The notes under the pieces are model-generated. The model ran no database searches. It was not told where the DNA came from and saw only the letters and a list, made by a program, of their open reading frames with translations. From DASYTH01 sp036002505 (GTDB lineage: Bacteria > Actinomycetota > Actinomycetes > Mycobacteriales > Pseudonocardiaceae): a DNA stretch of 64,000 bases. The translations under genes and the position numbers were made by a program. The stretch lies in NCBI RefSeq assembly GCF_036002505.1, contig NZ_DASYTH010000335.1:5463-69462 (forward strand), given 5' to 3'. Each line of letters begins with the position of its first letter. Within the stretch, counting starts at the first letter, position 1. Below, one piece after another: positions 15,751-24,995 of the stretch.

Positions 15751-17291
15751 CCGCCCGCCCCGACGCTGTGCTGGGTATCGATGTAGGCACGAGCGTGGTC
15801 AAGGCAGGCGTTCTCACAATCGACGGCGTGATGCAAGCCACCGCCAGCCGCCCCGTCGCGTTGCAGCAGCGGAGCTCCGGACGCGCCGAGCAGGACCTCG
15901 ACGACCTCTACCGCGCCGCCGCTGACGCGACGCGGCAGTGTCTGAGCGGATCGCGTTTCGCCGCCGAGCGGATCGGGGCCATTGCCGTGGCCGGGCAGAT
16001 GGCGGGAGTCGGCATTGTCGACGCCAAGCATCGGCCGCTCGCCCCGTACGACTCGTGGTTGGACACGCGATGCGCCCCGGTGGTCGACGAACTCTCTGCG
16101 ACCCTGGGCCCCCGCATCACTGCCGTCGCCGGGTGCGCCCCCACCATCAGCGTCGGACCCAAGATGGTGTGGTGGCACCGCCACCACCCGAAGGTATGCG
16201 CCGACGCGGCGGCCTTCGTGACCGCTGCCGGGTACGTGGCCGGGCGCGCCGCCGGCCTGTCGGGCAAAAAGGCTTTCATCGACCCCTCCTACCTGCACTT
16301 CACCTCCGTCGCGGACGTGGGTCGGGGCCGATGGGACGAGGCCCTCGGCCACGCCGTGGGCATCGACCCCGACCTGCTGCCCACAATCGTGGAGAGCACG
16401 AGCATCGTCGGGGAGCTCAGCGCCCAGACGGCGCCCGACTTCGGCCTGCTCGCCGGGACACCGGTCGCCGCCGGTTGCGGGGACACGGCCGCCAGCGCGC
16501 TCGGTGCCGGTGTGACCGCGGCTGGCCAGGCGTTCGACATCGCCGGGACGGCCGCCGTGTTCGGCGTCTGTCTGCCGACGTTTGCGCCCGACACCAACCA
16601 CGGCACCCTGATGACGATGCGCGCCGCACTGCCGGGGCGCTGGTACTCGCTGGCGTACGTGGGAGGGGCCGGGCAGGTCATCGAGTGGATCTGCCGTGAG
16701 ATCTTCGGCCACGCCGCGCTCGGGGACGCCGGTTACGCGGAGTTGGCGACCGCGGCGGCCGAGGTTGCCCCCGGCAGCGACGGCCTCATAGTGTCGCCCC
16801 ACTTCTCCGGACGCATCGCGCCGGTCGCACCCGCCCTGCGCGGCGCCGTCGTCGGGCTGTCTCCGATTCACCACCGTGCCCACCTCGCGCGCGCCATCCT
16901 GGAGTCGATCGCGTTCGAATACCGCCGATACGCGGACATCGCGCAGGTCCTCGTACCGGGGTCGTCGATCGAGGAGGTCGTCGGCACGGGCGGCGGCAGC
17001 CGCAGCCGGGTGTGGAACCAGATCAAGGCCGATGTCCTCTCGACCCTCTACCGCCCCGTCGCCGGCGTCGAGTCCGGCACGCGCGGCGCCGCGCTGGTCG
17101 CCATGGCGGCACTCGGGCACGACCTTCCGCCGCTCGACCCCTCCGTTTCGGGACCCGTGGCGACGCCGGACGCCGCGAACCGGCCCGCCTACCGCGCCGC
17201 CTACGCCCGCTACCACCGGTGGTCGGACCGTCTGGTCGAGGGCCATCAATCGGAAACCGTCCGGTCCGACGAGATCGGGGAGAGGCCCTGA
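15747..17291 (+). CDS. FGGY-family carbohydrate kinase
   Basis: A 514-residue sugar kinase of the xylulokinase/glycerol-kinase fold. The N-terminal phosphate-binding loop is GIDVGTSVVKAGV (residues 9-21), the mid-region has AGCGDTAASALGAG and the C-terminal domain has GTGGGSRSRVWNQIKADVLS and ESGTRGAALVAMAALG. It should phosphorylate a ketose or polyol with ATP. I start at ATG 15747, overlapping the regulator stop; the longer frame from 15330 is a shadow of the regulator. The substrate is presumably the ketose made by the isomerase or dehydrogenases of this operon (inference). Confidence 0.9.
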   Translation: MTARPDAVLGIDVGTSVVKAGVLTIDGVMQATASRPVALQQRSSGRAEQDLDDLYRAAADATRQCLSGSRFAAERIGAIAVAGQMAGVGIVDAKHRPLAPYDSWLDTRCAPVVDELSATLGPRITAVAGCAPTISVGPKMVWWHRHHPKVCADAAAFVTAAGYVAGRAAGLSGKKAFIDPSYLHFTSVADVGRGRWDEALGHAVGIDPDLLPTIVESTSIVGELSAQTAPDFGLLAGTPVAAGCGDTAASALGAGVTAAGQAFDIAGTAAVFGVCLPTFAPDTNHGTLMTMRAALPGRWYSLAYVGGAGQVIEWICREIFGHAALGDAGYAELATAAAEVAPGSDGLIVSPHFSGRIAPVAPALRGAVVGLSPIHHRAHLARAILESIAFEYRRYADIAQVLVPGSSIEEVVGTGGGSRSRVWNQIKADVLSTLYRPVAGVESGTRGAALVAMAALGHDLPPLDPSVSGPVATPDAANRPAYRAAYARYHRWSDRLVEGHQSETVRSDEIGERP

Positions 17292-18367
17292 TGAGGAAGA
17301 AGCGACTCTGCATGGTGGGGGCGGGCCGCGTCGGCCGGCTGCACACCCGCAACATCACCGAACGTGTCGGGCACCGCGCTGAGGTCGCGGCGATCGTCGA
17401 CCCCGATCGGCGGACCGCCGAGGAATTGGCAGGCGACTACGACGTTTCCGTCGTGTGCTCATCGCTGGACGAGGCGCTCGAGGGCGGCGACTTCGACGGC
17501 GTGGTCATCACCACCCCGACCTTCACCCACCATCCGCTCGCAGTCCGGGCGCTCGACGCGGGGCTCCACGTCCATCTCGAGAAGCCGATGGCGATGAACC
17601 TGCGAGAGTGCGCGGAAATCAAAGCTTCCGCCGAGCGAGCCGGTGCGGCCTTGCAGGTGGGCTTCATGCGCCGGTTCGACCACGACTTCATCCAGGCCGC
17701 TGAACTGCTGCGCGGCGGCGCCATCGGCGCCCCCGTCATCATCAAGTCGCTGACACACGGTCCCGGCCTACCCCCGCCGTGGGCCAACGACATCCGCACC
17801 TCCAACGGCATGCTCGCGGAGGTGAACAGCCACGACCTCGACACCGTCGGCTGGTTCGCCGATTCTGCGCCGGTGGACATCCACGTGCGCGTGGCCAATT
17901 TCAAGGGCGCCGCGCGCGGGGTTTCGACGGAGCACTTCTATGACACGATGCTGGCTACGATCGCCTTCGAATCCGGGGCCCTGGCCAGCATCGCCGGGGT
18001 GTGCCCCGCCGACTACGGATACGACGCGCGGGTCGAGGTGACCTGCACCGGCGGCATGGTGCAGGTCGGGGAGGCGGGGCCGGCTGGGCTGGTCAGCATC
18101 TCCGCCGGAGAAGCCCGGCGCTGCGCGCCGGTGTTCGCGTCCTGGCGCGACCGGTTCGCCGAGGCCTACGTCCGGGAGATGGCCGAGTTCGTGGCCGCGA
18201 CCGACGGCGCACCGGTTCGGGTCGGCGCGGAGGACGGCACCCGCGCCGTGGCGCTGGTGCTGGCCGGCACGCTGTCCATGCTCGAGGAACGCACTGTGTC
18301 CCTGACCGAGGTCACCTCGCCGGCCTTCGTCCCGTCGTGGCAGGCCGCCGCACGGTCGGAGGCCTGA
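17291..18367 (+). CDS. Gfo/Idh/MocA oxidoreductase, inositol-2-dehydrogenase-like
   Basis: A 358-residue NAD(P)-dependent dehydrogenase. The Rossmann motif is CMVGAGRVGRLH (residues 7-18), the family EKP motif is in HLEKPM (E97 K98 P99), and NSHDLDTVGWF holds the likely catalytic Asp/His pair. Family members oxidise inositols or sugar hydroxyls to ketones. It starts at ATG 17291, sharing one base with the kinase stop (TGATG), and is followed 2 nt later by the MDR gene. The tight packing places it in the same pathway. Confidence 0.9.
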   Translation: MRKKRLCMVGAGRVGRLHTRNITERVGHRAEVAAIVDPDRRTAEELAGDYDVSVVCSSLDEALEGGDFDGVVITTPTFTHHPLAVRALDAGLHVHLEKPMAMNLRECAEIKASAERAGAALQVGFMRRFDHDFIQAAELLRGGAIGAPVIIKSLTHGPGLPPPWANDIRTSNGMLAEVNSHDLDTVGWFADSAPVDIHVRVANFKGAARGVSTEHFYDTMLATIAFESGALASIAGVCPADYGYDARVEVTCTGGMVQVGEAGPAGLVSISAGEARRCAPVFASWRDRFAEAYVREMAEFVAATDGAPVRVGAEDGTRAVALVLAGTLSMLEERTVSLTEVTSPAFVPSWQAAARSEA

Positions 18368-18369
18368 CC

Positions 18370-19440
18370 GTGCGGGCCATCGTCTACCGCGGTCCCCGGG
18401 ACCTCGCCGTCACGGACGTCCCCGATCGCCCGCTGCGCCCCGGCGACGTACGCGTCTCGGTGGTAACAGCCGGCGTGTGTGGTACGGACGTACGTATTTA
18501 TGAGGGGGAACACTCCGCCTACGCGAACGGCATCGGACGGGTGCCCGGTCACGAGATCGTCGGCCGCGTGGCCCAGGCCGACACTATGCCGCCGGGGCTG
18601 GCACGAGGCGACTTGGTGTTCATCGCACCCAACATCGGCTGCGGCCTGTGCGGGCAGTGCGCGCGTGGCAACGAGAACCTGTGCGCCACGACCGAGGGTA
18701 TCGGCATCACCCTCGACGGAGGGTTCGCCGAGCACGTCGTGGTGCCGGCCAGGGCGGTCACCCGAGGCAACCTGATCCGCCTCGACGACGCGTCGTCCGG
18801 TACCGACGCGGCGGTCCTCATCGAGCCGCTGGCGTGCGTGCTCCGCGGACAGGACAAGATCAACGTCGGCTCGGGCGATACCGTCCTCGTCGGCGGTGGA
18901 GGTCCCGTGGGCCTGCTGCACATCGCCCTCGCCAGGGTGCGCGGCGCATCGCTCGTGATCTGCTCGGAGCCGTCCCCGGAGCGCCGCGCGGCGGCACGCA
19001 CGGCCGGCGCCGCGGTCGTGGTCGACCCCGGCAGCGGTGACCTTGACGCGGCCGTTGCCGAGGCGACCGACGGGGCCGGCGTGGACGTGGTGATCACCGC
19101 CGCGCCGGTGCACGCGCTGCAGACCGCGGCCGTGCGCCTCGCGGCACCCACCGGCCGGGTCCTGTTCTTCGGCGGCTTGCCACGCAGCCGCCCCACGGTG
19201 GAACTGGACACCAACGCGATCCACTACAAGGAGCTCACTGTGGCCGGAACGACCGCGTCGACGCTCGACGACTGCCGACGCGCGGCCGAGCTGGTGGGCC
19301 ACGGGCGGATCGAGCTGGACTGGATGATCTCCGACCGTATCGGCCTGCCAGACCTCCCGCAGGCCATTGCCAAGGTTCGGGACGCCGCGACTCTAAAGGT
19401 CGTGGTCAAGCCCTCGACAGCGAAGGAAGCGGCCCGATGA
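18370..19440 (+). CDS. zinc-dependent medium-chain alcohol/polyol dehydrogenase
   Basis: A 356-residue MDR enzyme starting at GTG 18370. Catalytic zinc ligands are C37 (AGVCGTD) and the H61-E62 pair (VPGHEIVGRV). The structural zinc site is C91, C94, C97 and C105. The Rossmann motif VLVGGGGPVGLL follows. Sorbitol-, threonine- and L-idonate-dehydrogenase-like members share this layout. It should oxidise a secondary alcohol of a sugar or polyol using NAD(P). Its stop overlaps the next start (ATGA). Confidence 0.9.
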   Translation: MRAIVYRGPRDLAVTDVPDRPLRPGDVRVSVVTAGVCGTDVRIYEGEHSAYANGIGRVPGHEIVGRVAQADTMPPGLARGDLVFIAPNIGCGLCGQCARGNENLCATTEGIGITLDGGFAEHVVVPARAVTRGNLIRLDDASSGTDAAVLIEPLACVLRGQDKINVGSGDTVLVGGGGPVGLLHIALARVRGASLVICSEPSPERRAAARTAGAAVVVDPGSGDLDAAVAEATDGAGVDVVITAAPVHALQTAAVRLAAPTGRVLFFGGLPRSRPTVELDTNAIHYKELTVAGTTASTLDDCRRAAELVGHGRIELDWMISDRIGLPDLPQAIAKVRDAATLKVVVKPSTAKEAAR

Positions 19441-20762
19441 AGCCCCGACTGCTCCCCGTCCACCTCGAAGATCGGCCGGCCGAATCGTTCACCGTCCAGC
19501 TGGCTCACTTGCGGCGGATGACCGGCGAGCTGGTGGACTGGATGGATCCTGCCCGCATCGACGCCCCGGTGCCCGACGACACGAGTGCGGTGGTTGTGCC
19601 CGACCTGAGTGGCCGGGCGTACCGCATGGTCGATGCCTTCCGCCGGATCGACCGCCCGATCCTGCTGATCACCTCCGAGTTCGGAACCGTGTCCATGTGG
19701 GACTGGGAAATTCGCGACCACCTGCGCCGTCGGGGCATCGCCACCATCGCGCCGACGTCATTGCAGGAGTGTGAGGACGTCTGCCGGACCTTGGCCACCA
19801 AAGAGGCGCTAGCCCGGTCCACCATGCTGGCCTACCAGGATGACCTGGGAGCCGGGATGCAGCCGGACATCTTCAAGCGCTTCTACTGGTGGGAGGACGA
19901 GTGCGTACGGGACATGCAGGAGGCGTTCGGCGTCGCCATCGAACGGCGCAGCTTCCGCGAGTTGGCGGCCCGGGCCGCCGCTGTCCCCGACGCCCGGGTC
20001 GACGCTGAGTGGGCCCGCATCGCCGACACCGTGCCGATCGTCGGCCTCCGGCCGAGCGCGCGGGCGGACGCGCTGCGTCTGTACCTCGCGCTCCGGGACG
20101 AGCTCGACGAGGCCGGCGAGGTCATCGCCGCCGGGATCAACTGTCTGAACGAGTCGGCAACCTCGCCGACAACCCCCTGCCTGGCGTGGAACCTGCTCTT
20201 CGAGGAACGGGGCCTGCTGTGGGGGTGCGAGGCAGACCTCACCTCCATGCTCACCGAGACGCTGGTCCACAGGTCGCTGCAGGCGCCGGTCATGATGACG
20301 AACCTGTACCCGTTCTTGATGGGCCAGGCTGCCCTCAAGCACGAAGGTATCCCCGCCTTTCCCGAGGTCGACGAGCCGGAGAACCACATTCTCGTAGCGC
20401 ACTGCGGCTATCTCGGCGAGGTCCCCCAGTCCTGCGCGACGGAGTGGACGGTGCGCCCACCCGTCCTCAAGATCATCGACGAGAACGCGCACGCCATCGA
20501 CGCGCGGCTGCCCGAAGGCCCCACCACGATCGTCAAGGTCGCCAGCGACATGCGCACGCTCGTGGTGACCCCGGCCGTGCTATCGCGCTACGTGCAGTAT
20601 GAGAACTCCGACTGCCTCAACGGCGGTGTGCTGCGCATCCGGGACGGTTACCGCTTCGTCGAGAAGCTGCCCTCCCACCACGCCGTCCTAGCCCCTGGCG
20701 CCCTGTCTCGGCGCATCGAACTGATGGCCAGCGTGCTGGGGCTCACCGTCGAACACCTCTGA
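19437..20762 (+). CDS. L-fucose/L-arabinose isomerase-like protein
   Basis: A 441-residue protein with the fucose-isomerase-type three-domain layout. The central part has INCLNESATSPTTPCLAWNLL then FEERGLLWGCEADLTSML, where the Glu and Asp fit the Mn ligands of the family, and a later HCGYLGEVP could supply the His. It would interconvert an aldose and a ketose, or act on a related keto-sugar. It is shorter than true FucI (about 590 residues), as in the uncharacterised actinobacterial branch. The gene overlaps the MDR stop by 4 nt and is followed by 29 nt before the next gene. Confidence 0.8.
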   Translation: MKPRLLPVHLEDRPAESFTVQLAHLRRMTGELVDWMDPARIDAPVPDDTSAVVVPDLSGRAYRMVDAFRRIDRPILLITSEFGTVSMWDWEIRDHLRRRGIATIAPTSLQECEDVCRTLATKEALARSTMLAYQDDLGAGMQPDIFKRFYWWEDECVRDMQEAFGVAIERRSFRELAARAAAVPDARVDAEWARIADTVPIVGLRPSARADALRLYLALRDELDEAGEVIAAGINCLNESATSPTTPCLAWNLLFEERGLLWGCEADLTSMLTETLVHRSLQAPVMMTNLYPFLMGQAALKHEGIPAFPEVDEPENHILVAHCGYLGEVPQSCATEWTVRPPVLKIIDENAHAIDARLPEGPTTIVKVASDMRTLVVTPAVLSRYVQYENSDCLNGGVLRIRDGYRFVEKLPSHHAVLAPGALSRRIELMASVLGLTVEHL

Positions 20763-20791
20763 CACTGGCTTTCCCGCTCGGAAGGAGCGCC

Positions 20792-21880
20792 GTGACCACC
20801 ACACCAGCAGCCCGCTTCGGCGTCGTCGGCAGTGGCTGGCGTACGCAGTTCTTCCTGCGCCTGGCGCGCATGGCCCCCGAACACCTGGCCGTCACCGGCG
20901 TGGTGACTCGCAGCGCCGAGCGAGCGGCAGAGATCGAGGCTGCGTGGGACGTACCCACGTTTCGCGCACTCCCGGATCTCGCCGCGGCGACGAAGTCCGA
21001 CTTCGTGGTGGCGTCCGTCCCGTGGTCGGTCACCCCGCAGATCACGACTGATGCCGTCGCCCTCGGCCTGCACGTCCTGGCGGAGACCCCGCCGGCGCCC
21101 GACGCGGCGGGTCTCCGCCAGCTATGGCAGGCGGTCGGCGCGAGCCGACGCGTACAGGTGGCCGAGCAGTATCTGCTCATGCCCGGACACGCCGCCCGGC
21201 TGGCGGTGCTGCGCCAAGGCATCCTCGGCGACGTCACATCGGTGCAGGTCAGTTCGACTCACCTGTACCACGCAACCTCGATGATCCGGCACATGCTCGG
21301 CGTCGGCTTCGAGCCCGCAACCATCATCGCGCGCACCTTCCGCGCCCCACTTGTCAACCCTTTGTCGCCGGACGGCTGGACCCAGTCCGACGAACCCGAG
21401 GAGCTCGGCACCACCATCGCGATGCTCGACTTCGGCGGCAGCCGGTCGGGCCTCTACGACTTCACCGACAACCAGTGGTGGAACCCGCTGCGGGCGCGTC
21501 GCATCGTCATCCGCGGCTCGCGCGGGGAAATAGTCGACGACACCGTAGTGCGGTTAGCCGACGGCACCACACCGGTGGCCTCCGCGCTCACCCGCCGCCA
21601 GCTCGGTATCGACCTCAACCTGGAGGGGACCGAGCTGGCCCACATCAGCTTCGACGGCCGGGTGCTCTACCGGAATCCCTTCCCAGGAGCACGTTTCTCT
21701 GACGACGACCTAGCGGTCGCGGCCATCCTGCGGGACACCGGACGCTGGGCCCGCGGCGACGGGCCGGAGCCATACCCGCTAGCCGAGGCGTGCCAGGATC
21801 ACTTGCTGGGCCTGGCCATTGAAGAAGCGGCACGTACCGGGAGGCCCGTCACCACACAGCGGGAGAACTGGGCCTCCTGA
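20792..21880 (+). CDS. Gfo/Idh/MocA oxidoreductase, divergent EKP motif
   Basis: A 362-residue protein with the family Rossmann start FGVVGSGWRTQFFLRLA. The EKP motif is replaced by AETPPAP (about residue 98), so the Lys that normally contacts cofactor and substrate is missing. Later segments (VAEQYLLMPGHAARLAVLRQG, TSMIRHMLGVGFEP) fit the substrate domain. It may bind NAD(P) without catalysing hydride transfer in the usual way, or use another base. GTG 20792 has ggaaggagc 3 nt upstream. It is the last gene of the operon. Confidence 0.85.
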   Translation: MTTTPAARFGVVGSGWRTQFFLRLARMAPEHLAVTGVVTRSAERAAEIEAAWDVPTFRALPDLAAATKSDFVVASVPWSVTPQITTDAVALGLHVLAETPPAPDAAGLRQLWQAVGASRRVQVAEQYLLMPGHAARLAVLRQGILGDVTSVQVSSTHLYHATSMIRHMLGVGFEPATIIARTFRAPLVNPLSPDGWTQSDEPEELGTTIAMLDFGGSRSGLYDFTDNQWWNPLRARRIVIRGSRGEIVDDTVVRLADGTTPVASALTRRQLGIDLNLEGTELAHISFDGRVLYRNPFPGARFSDDDLAVAAILRDTGRWARGDGPEPYPLAEACQDHLLGLAIEEAARTGRPVTTQRENWAS

Positions 21881-22280
21881 GCCGATCCAGGTCCGCTACC
21901 GTGCTCGGCGTGGACCCGCTCGGCGGGTCGGCGTGCACCCCAATCGGGGTCCTCGGCGGACTGATCAACGGTATGAACGAGCCGCGTAGAAGGGCTCAGC
22001 TGAGGATCGGTGACAGGGCGGCTGCCGCCGGCCTGGGCGAGCACGACATTCTCGCGTCCGATCGCCTGGGGTCACGGCGAGAGCGGTGACGCCGTGCTCG
22101 CGGAGTTCTTCGGCCCGCGCGAGGCACGCCGCAATTGGGCGGAGACGAAGCTGACGAATATGCGCCGAAGGCTACCGCAGAGTAATACTCGTGGGTAGCG
22201 TGCGTAGCGAGGTCCAGCGGAGATGCGGAGCGGAGCATCTTCGCGGGGTGCTAGCCGTACTCGGGTCAAGGGGGTAAGCG
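21881..22280. promoter_or_regulatory. leader of the acyl-CoA dehydrogenase with two inverted repeats
   Basis: No gene is seen in these 400 bases. At 22171-22199 an outer repeat GCTACC/GGTAGC encloses a perfect inner palindrome GAGTAATACTC (22180-22190), a possible operator. At 22221-22240 AGATGC/GCATCT form a stem with an 8-nt loop. The ribosome binding site aaggggg is at 22268-22274. Confidence 0.4.
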
Positions 22281-24185
22281 GTGACCACGACGCAGCGCAA
22301 GCCAGCCGACGTTTCGGAGAAGCAGGCGCGGCAGGTAGCCGAGGCCGCTCGCGACTCCGAGTGGCGCAAGCCGAGCTTCGGCAAGGAACTGTTCCTCGGG
22401 CGGTTCCGGCTCCACCTGATCGATCCGTGGCCCGCCGCGGAGCCCCGTCCCGACGCGGACGAATACCTCGCCAAGCTGGAGGCGTACGTCCGCTCGGAGG
22501 TGGACGGCGCGCGCATCGAGCGGGAGGCCCGCATCCCCGACGAGGTCTTCCACGGCCTCGCCCAGCTCGGCGCGTTCGGCATGAAGATCGACAAGGAGTA
22601 CGGCGGCCTCGGGCTTTCCAACCTTCACTACTGCAAGGCGTTGACGCTCGTCGGCTCGGTCAACCCCGCCATCAGCGCGCTCCTGTCCGCGCACCAGTCG
22701 ATCGGCGTGCCGCAGCCGCTCAAGCTTTTCGGCACTCCTGCGCAGAAGAAGGCGTTCCTGCCCCGGCTGGCGGCGGGCGAGGTGTCCGCGTTCCTGCTAA
22801 CCGAGCCAGACGTCGGGTCCGACCCGGCGCGCTTGGGCACCGTCGCCGAGCCCGTCGAGGGGGGCTACCGGCTCAACGGGGTGAAGCTGTGGGCCACCAA
22901 CGGTACGGTCGCCACCCTGCTGGTCGTGATGGCCCGGGTGCCGGACAAGGGCATCACCGCGTTCGTGGTGGAGGGCGACGCGCCGGGCATCACGGTGGAA
23001 CGGCGTAACGAGTTCCTCGGCCTGCGTGGGCTGGAAAACAGCGTGACCCGGTTCCACGACGTGTTCGTGCCGGAGGAGAACGTCATCGGTGGCCTTGGCA
23101 AGGGCCTCAAGGTCGCGCTGATGACGCTCAACACCGGCCGGCTGTCGCTGCCCGCGATGTGCGTCGGCGCGGGTAAGTGGTCGCTCAACATCACGCGCGA
23201 GTGGTCGGCGAAGCGGGTCCAGTGGGGCCGCCCGGTCGGGCAGCACGAGGCCGTAGCCAAGAAGATCGCATTCATCGCGGCTACCACGTACGCAATGGAG
23301 TCCATGTTGGACCTCTGTTGCGTGATCGCCGATGATGACCGCAACGACATCCGCATCGAAGCCGCGCTGGTCAAGCTCTTCGCCAGCGAGATGGCCTGGC
23401 AGGTCGCCGACGAGCTGATCCAGATCCGCGGCGGCCGCGGCTACGAGAAGGCCGAATCGCTGGCCGCCCGTGGCGAACGCGCGGTCGAGGCCGAGCAGAT
23501 CCTCCGCGACCTGCGGATCAATCGCATCTTCGAAGGCTCCACGGAGATCATGCACCTGCTCATCGCCCGCGAGGCGGTCGACGCGCACCTCTCGGTCGCC
23601 GGCGACATCATCGACCCGGACGCTGGGCTCGGCCGCAAGGCACGGGCCGGGGCGCGGGCCGGCGCCTTCTACGCGCGGTGGCTGCCGACCCTGGCGGTTG
23701 GTCGCGGCCAGGTGCCGACGGGGTACGGCGAGTTCGGTCCGCTCGCCGCTCACCTGAGGTACGTCGAGCGGGCCTCGCGTAAGCTCGCCCGGTCGACGTT
23801 CTACGCGATGTCGCGCTGGCAGGGCAAGCTGGAGCGCAAGCAAGGCTTCCTCGGTCGCATCGTCGACATTGGAGCGGAGCTGTTCGCGATGTCGGCGGTG
23901 TGCGTGCGCGCTCGCGCGGAGCGGCAGGACCGGCCCGAGGGCGTGGAGCTGGCCGATCTCTTCTGCCAGCAGGCGCGGCTGCGGGCGGAGGCCCTGTTCG
24001 CGGCGCTCTGGGACAACACCGACTCGCTGGATGTGAAGGTCGCGCGGCGCGTGCTGGACGGGCGGTACGCCTTCCTGGAGGAGGGCATCGTCACCTCGCC
24101 GACCGACAGCGCCTGGGTGGCCGCGTGGCAGCCGGGCCCGGCCACGGTGGACGACGTGCGCCGCCGGATCCCGCCAGCTGCGTGA
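22281..24185 (+). CDS. acyl-CoA dehydrogenase, VLCAD/ACAD9-like
   Basis: A 634-residue flavoenzyme, longer than short-chain acyl-CoA dehydrogenases (about 380) because of a C-terminal domain of about 170 residues, as in very-long-chain enzymes. The FAD/substrate motif FLLTEPDVGSDPA (about residues 173-185) and the catalytic Glu in INRIFEGSTEI (E418) are present, as is IRGGRGYEKA. It performs the first step of beta-oxidation on long acyl-CoAs, passing electrons to ETF. GTG 22281 follows aaggggg. It is monocistronic in this window. Confidence 0.93.
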   Translation: MTTTQRKPADVSEKQARQVAEAARDSEWRKPSFGKELFLGRFRLHLIDPWPAAEPRPDADEYLAKLEAYVRSEVDGARIEREARIPDEVFHGLAQLGAFGMKIDKEYGGLGLSNLHYCKALTLVGSVNPAISALLSAHQSIGVPQPLKLFGTPAQKKAFLPRLAAGEVSAFLLTEPDVGSDPARLGTVAEPVEGGYRLNGVKLWATNGTVATLLVVMARVPDKGITAFVVEGDAPGITVERRNEFLGLRGLENSVTRFHDVFVPEENVIGGLGKGLKVALMTLNTGRLSLPAMCVGAGKWSLNITREWSAKRVQWGRPVGQHEAVAKKIAFIAATTYAMESMLDLCCVIADDDRNDIRIEAALVKLFASEMAWQVADELIQIRGGRGYEKAESLAARGERAVEAEQILRDLRINRIFEGSTEIMHLLIAREAVDAHLSVAGDIIDPDAGLGRKARAGARAGAFYARWLPTLAVGRGQVPTGYGEFGPLAAHLRYVERASRKLARSTFYAMSRWQGKLERKQGFLGRIVDIGAELFAMSAVCVRARAERQDRPEGVELADLFCQQARLRAEALFAALWDNTDSLDVKVARRVLDGRYAFLEEGIVTSPTDSAWVAAWQPGPATVDDVRRRIPPAA

Positions 24186-24429
24186 TCATCTCGCTCGTGC
24201 CCTCGGCGTAACGCCCTCGCGGTTGCGACGTCAACGCGCGAGACCCCGAGCGCGGGCAACCCCAGGGGTAGCTGACACAGCAGGTGCCGTTCGAGATGGT
24301 CGATGCCGTGCTGGCCGAGACGCGCACGGGGCAGCGCCGCGTCTGGGATGTAAGGGCATCTGAAGGAAACCGTAAGCGCGGCCCGGCAGCGTTCGGGGTG
24401 TCAAACCGAGCACTCCCCGGGAGGATGTC

Positions 24430-24984
24430 ATGCGCAAGCTCATCAACTCGACCTACATCACCCTCGACGGCGTCATCCAAGACCCCGCGTGGACCATGCC
24501 GTACTTCGACGACGAGGCCTCCGCCTTCGCCGCCGAACAGACGAACGGCGCCGACGCGCTGCTGATGGGCCGTGCCACCTACGACGTCATGTCCGCCTCG
24601 TGGCCGACCCGGGACGAGAGCGACCCGAGCACCGGCGCGGCCTACTTCAACCACGTCAAGAAGTACGTCGCATCAACCACCCTGACGGACCCCACGTGGA
24701 ACAACACCGAGGTGCTGCAAGGCGACCTGGTCGAGGAGGTCACCAAGCTCAAGGCTCAGGACGGCAAGGACATCCTGCAGTACGGGTTCGGTTCGGTCAC
24801 CACCCAGCTGATCAAGGCGGGGCTGCTGGACGAGGTCCGGTTCTGGATCCATCCGGTTCTCGAAGGCGGCGACAGCGTCACCGCGCCGTTGACCGGTTTC
24901 AAGGCGTCGTTCGACCTGGCCGACACCAAGGTCATGAAGAGTGGCGTGATCATCGCGTGCTACCGGCCGACGGCGGCCGAGTGA
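24430..24984 (+). CDS. dihydrofolate reductase-like (RibD C-terminal domain) protein
   Basis: A 184-residue cytosolic protein of the RibD-C/DHFR superfamily: RKLINSTYITLDGVIQDP at the start, ADALLMGRATYDVMSASWP in the NADPH-binding area, and LQYGFGSVTTQLIKAGLLDEVRFWIHPVLEG near the end, the usual signature of the stand-alone actinobacterial members. These are NADPH-binding reductases of unknown substrate, not DHFR proper. ATG 24430 has gggagga upstream. Isolated gene between the acyl-CoA dehydrogenase and a convergent regulator remnant. Confidence 0.9.
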   Translation: MRKLINSTYITLDGVIQDPAWTMPYFDDEASAFAAEQTNGADALLMGRATYDVMSASWPTRDESDPSTGAAYFNHVKKYVASTTLTDPTWNNTEVLQGDLVEEVTKLKAQDGKDILQYGFGSVTTQLIKAGLLDEVRFWIHPVLEGGDSVTAPLTGFKASFDLADTKVMKSGVIIACYRPTAAE

Positions 24985-24995
24985 GCGCAGATCGA

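Noticed and set aside
15714..17249. 511-residue frame antisense to the FGGY kinase
   Set aside because: Low-complexity Gly/Arg/Asp composition and no motif; it mirrors the kinase gene exactly.
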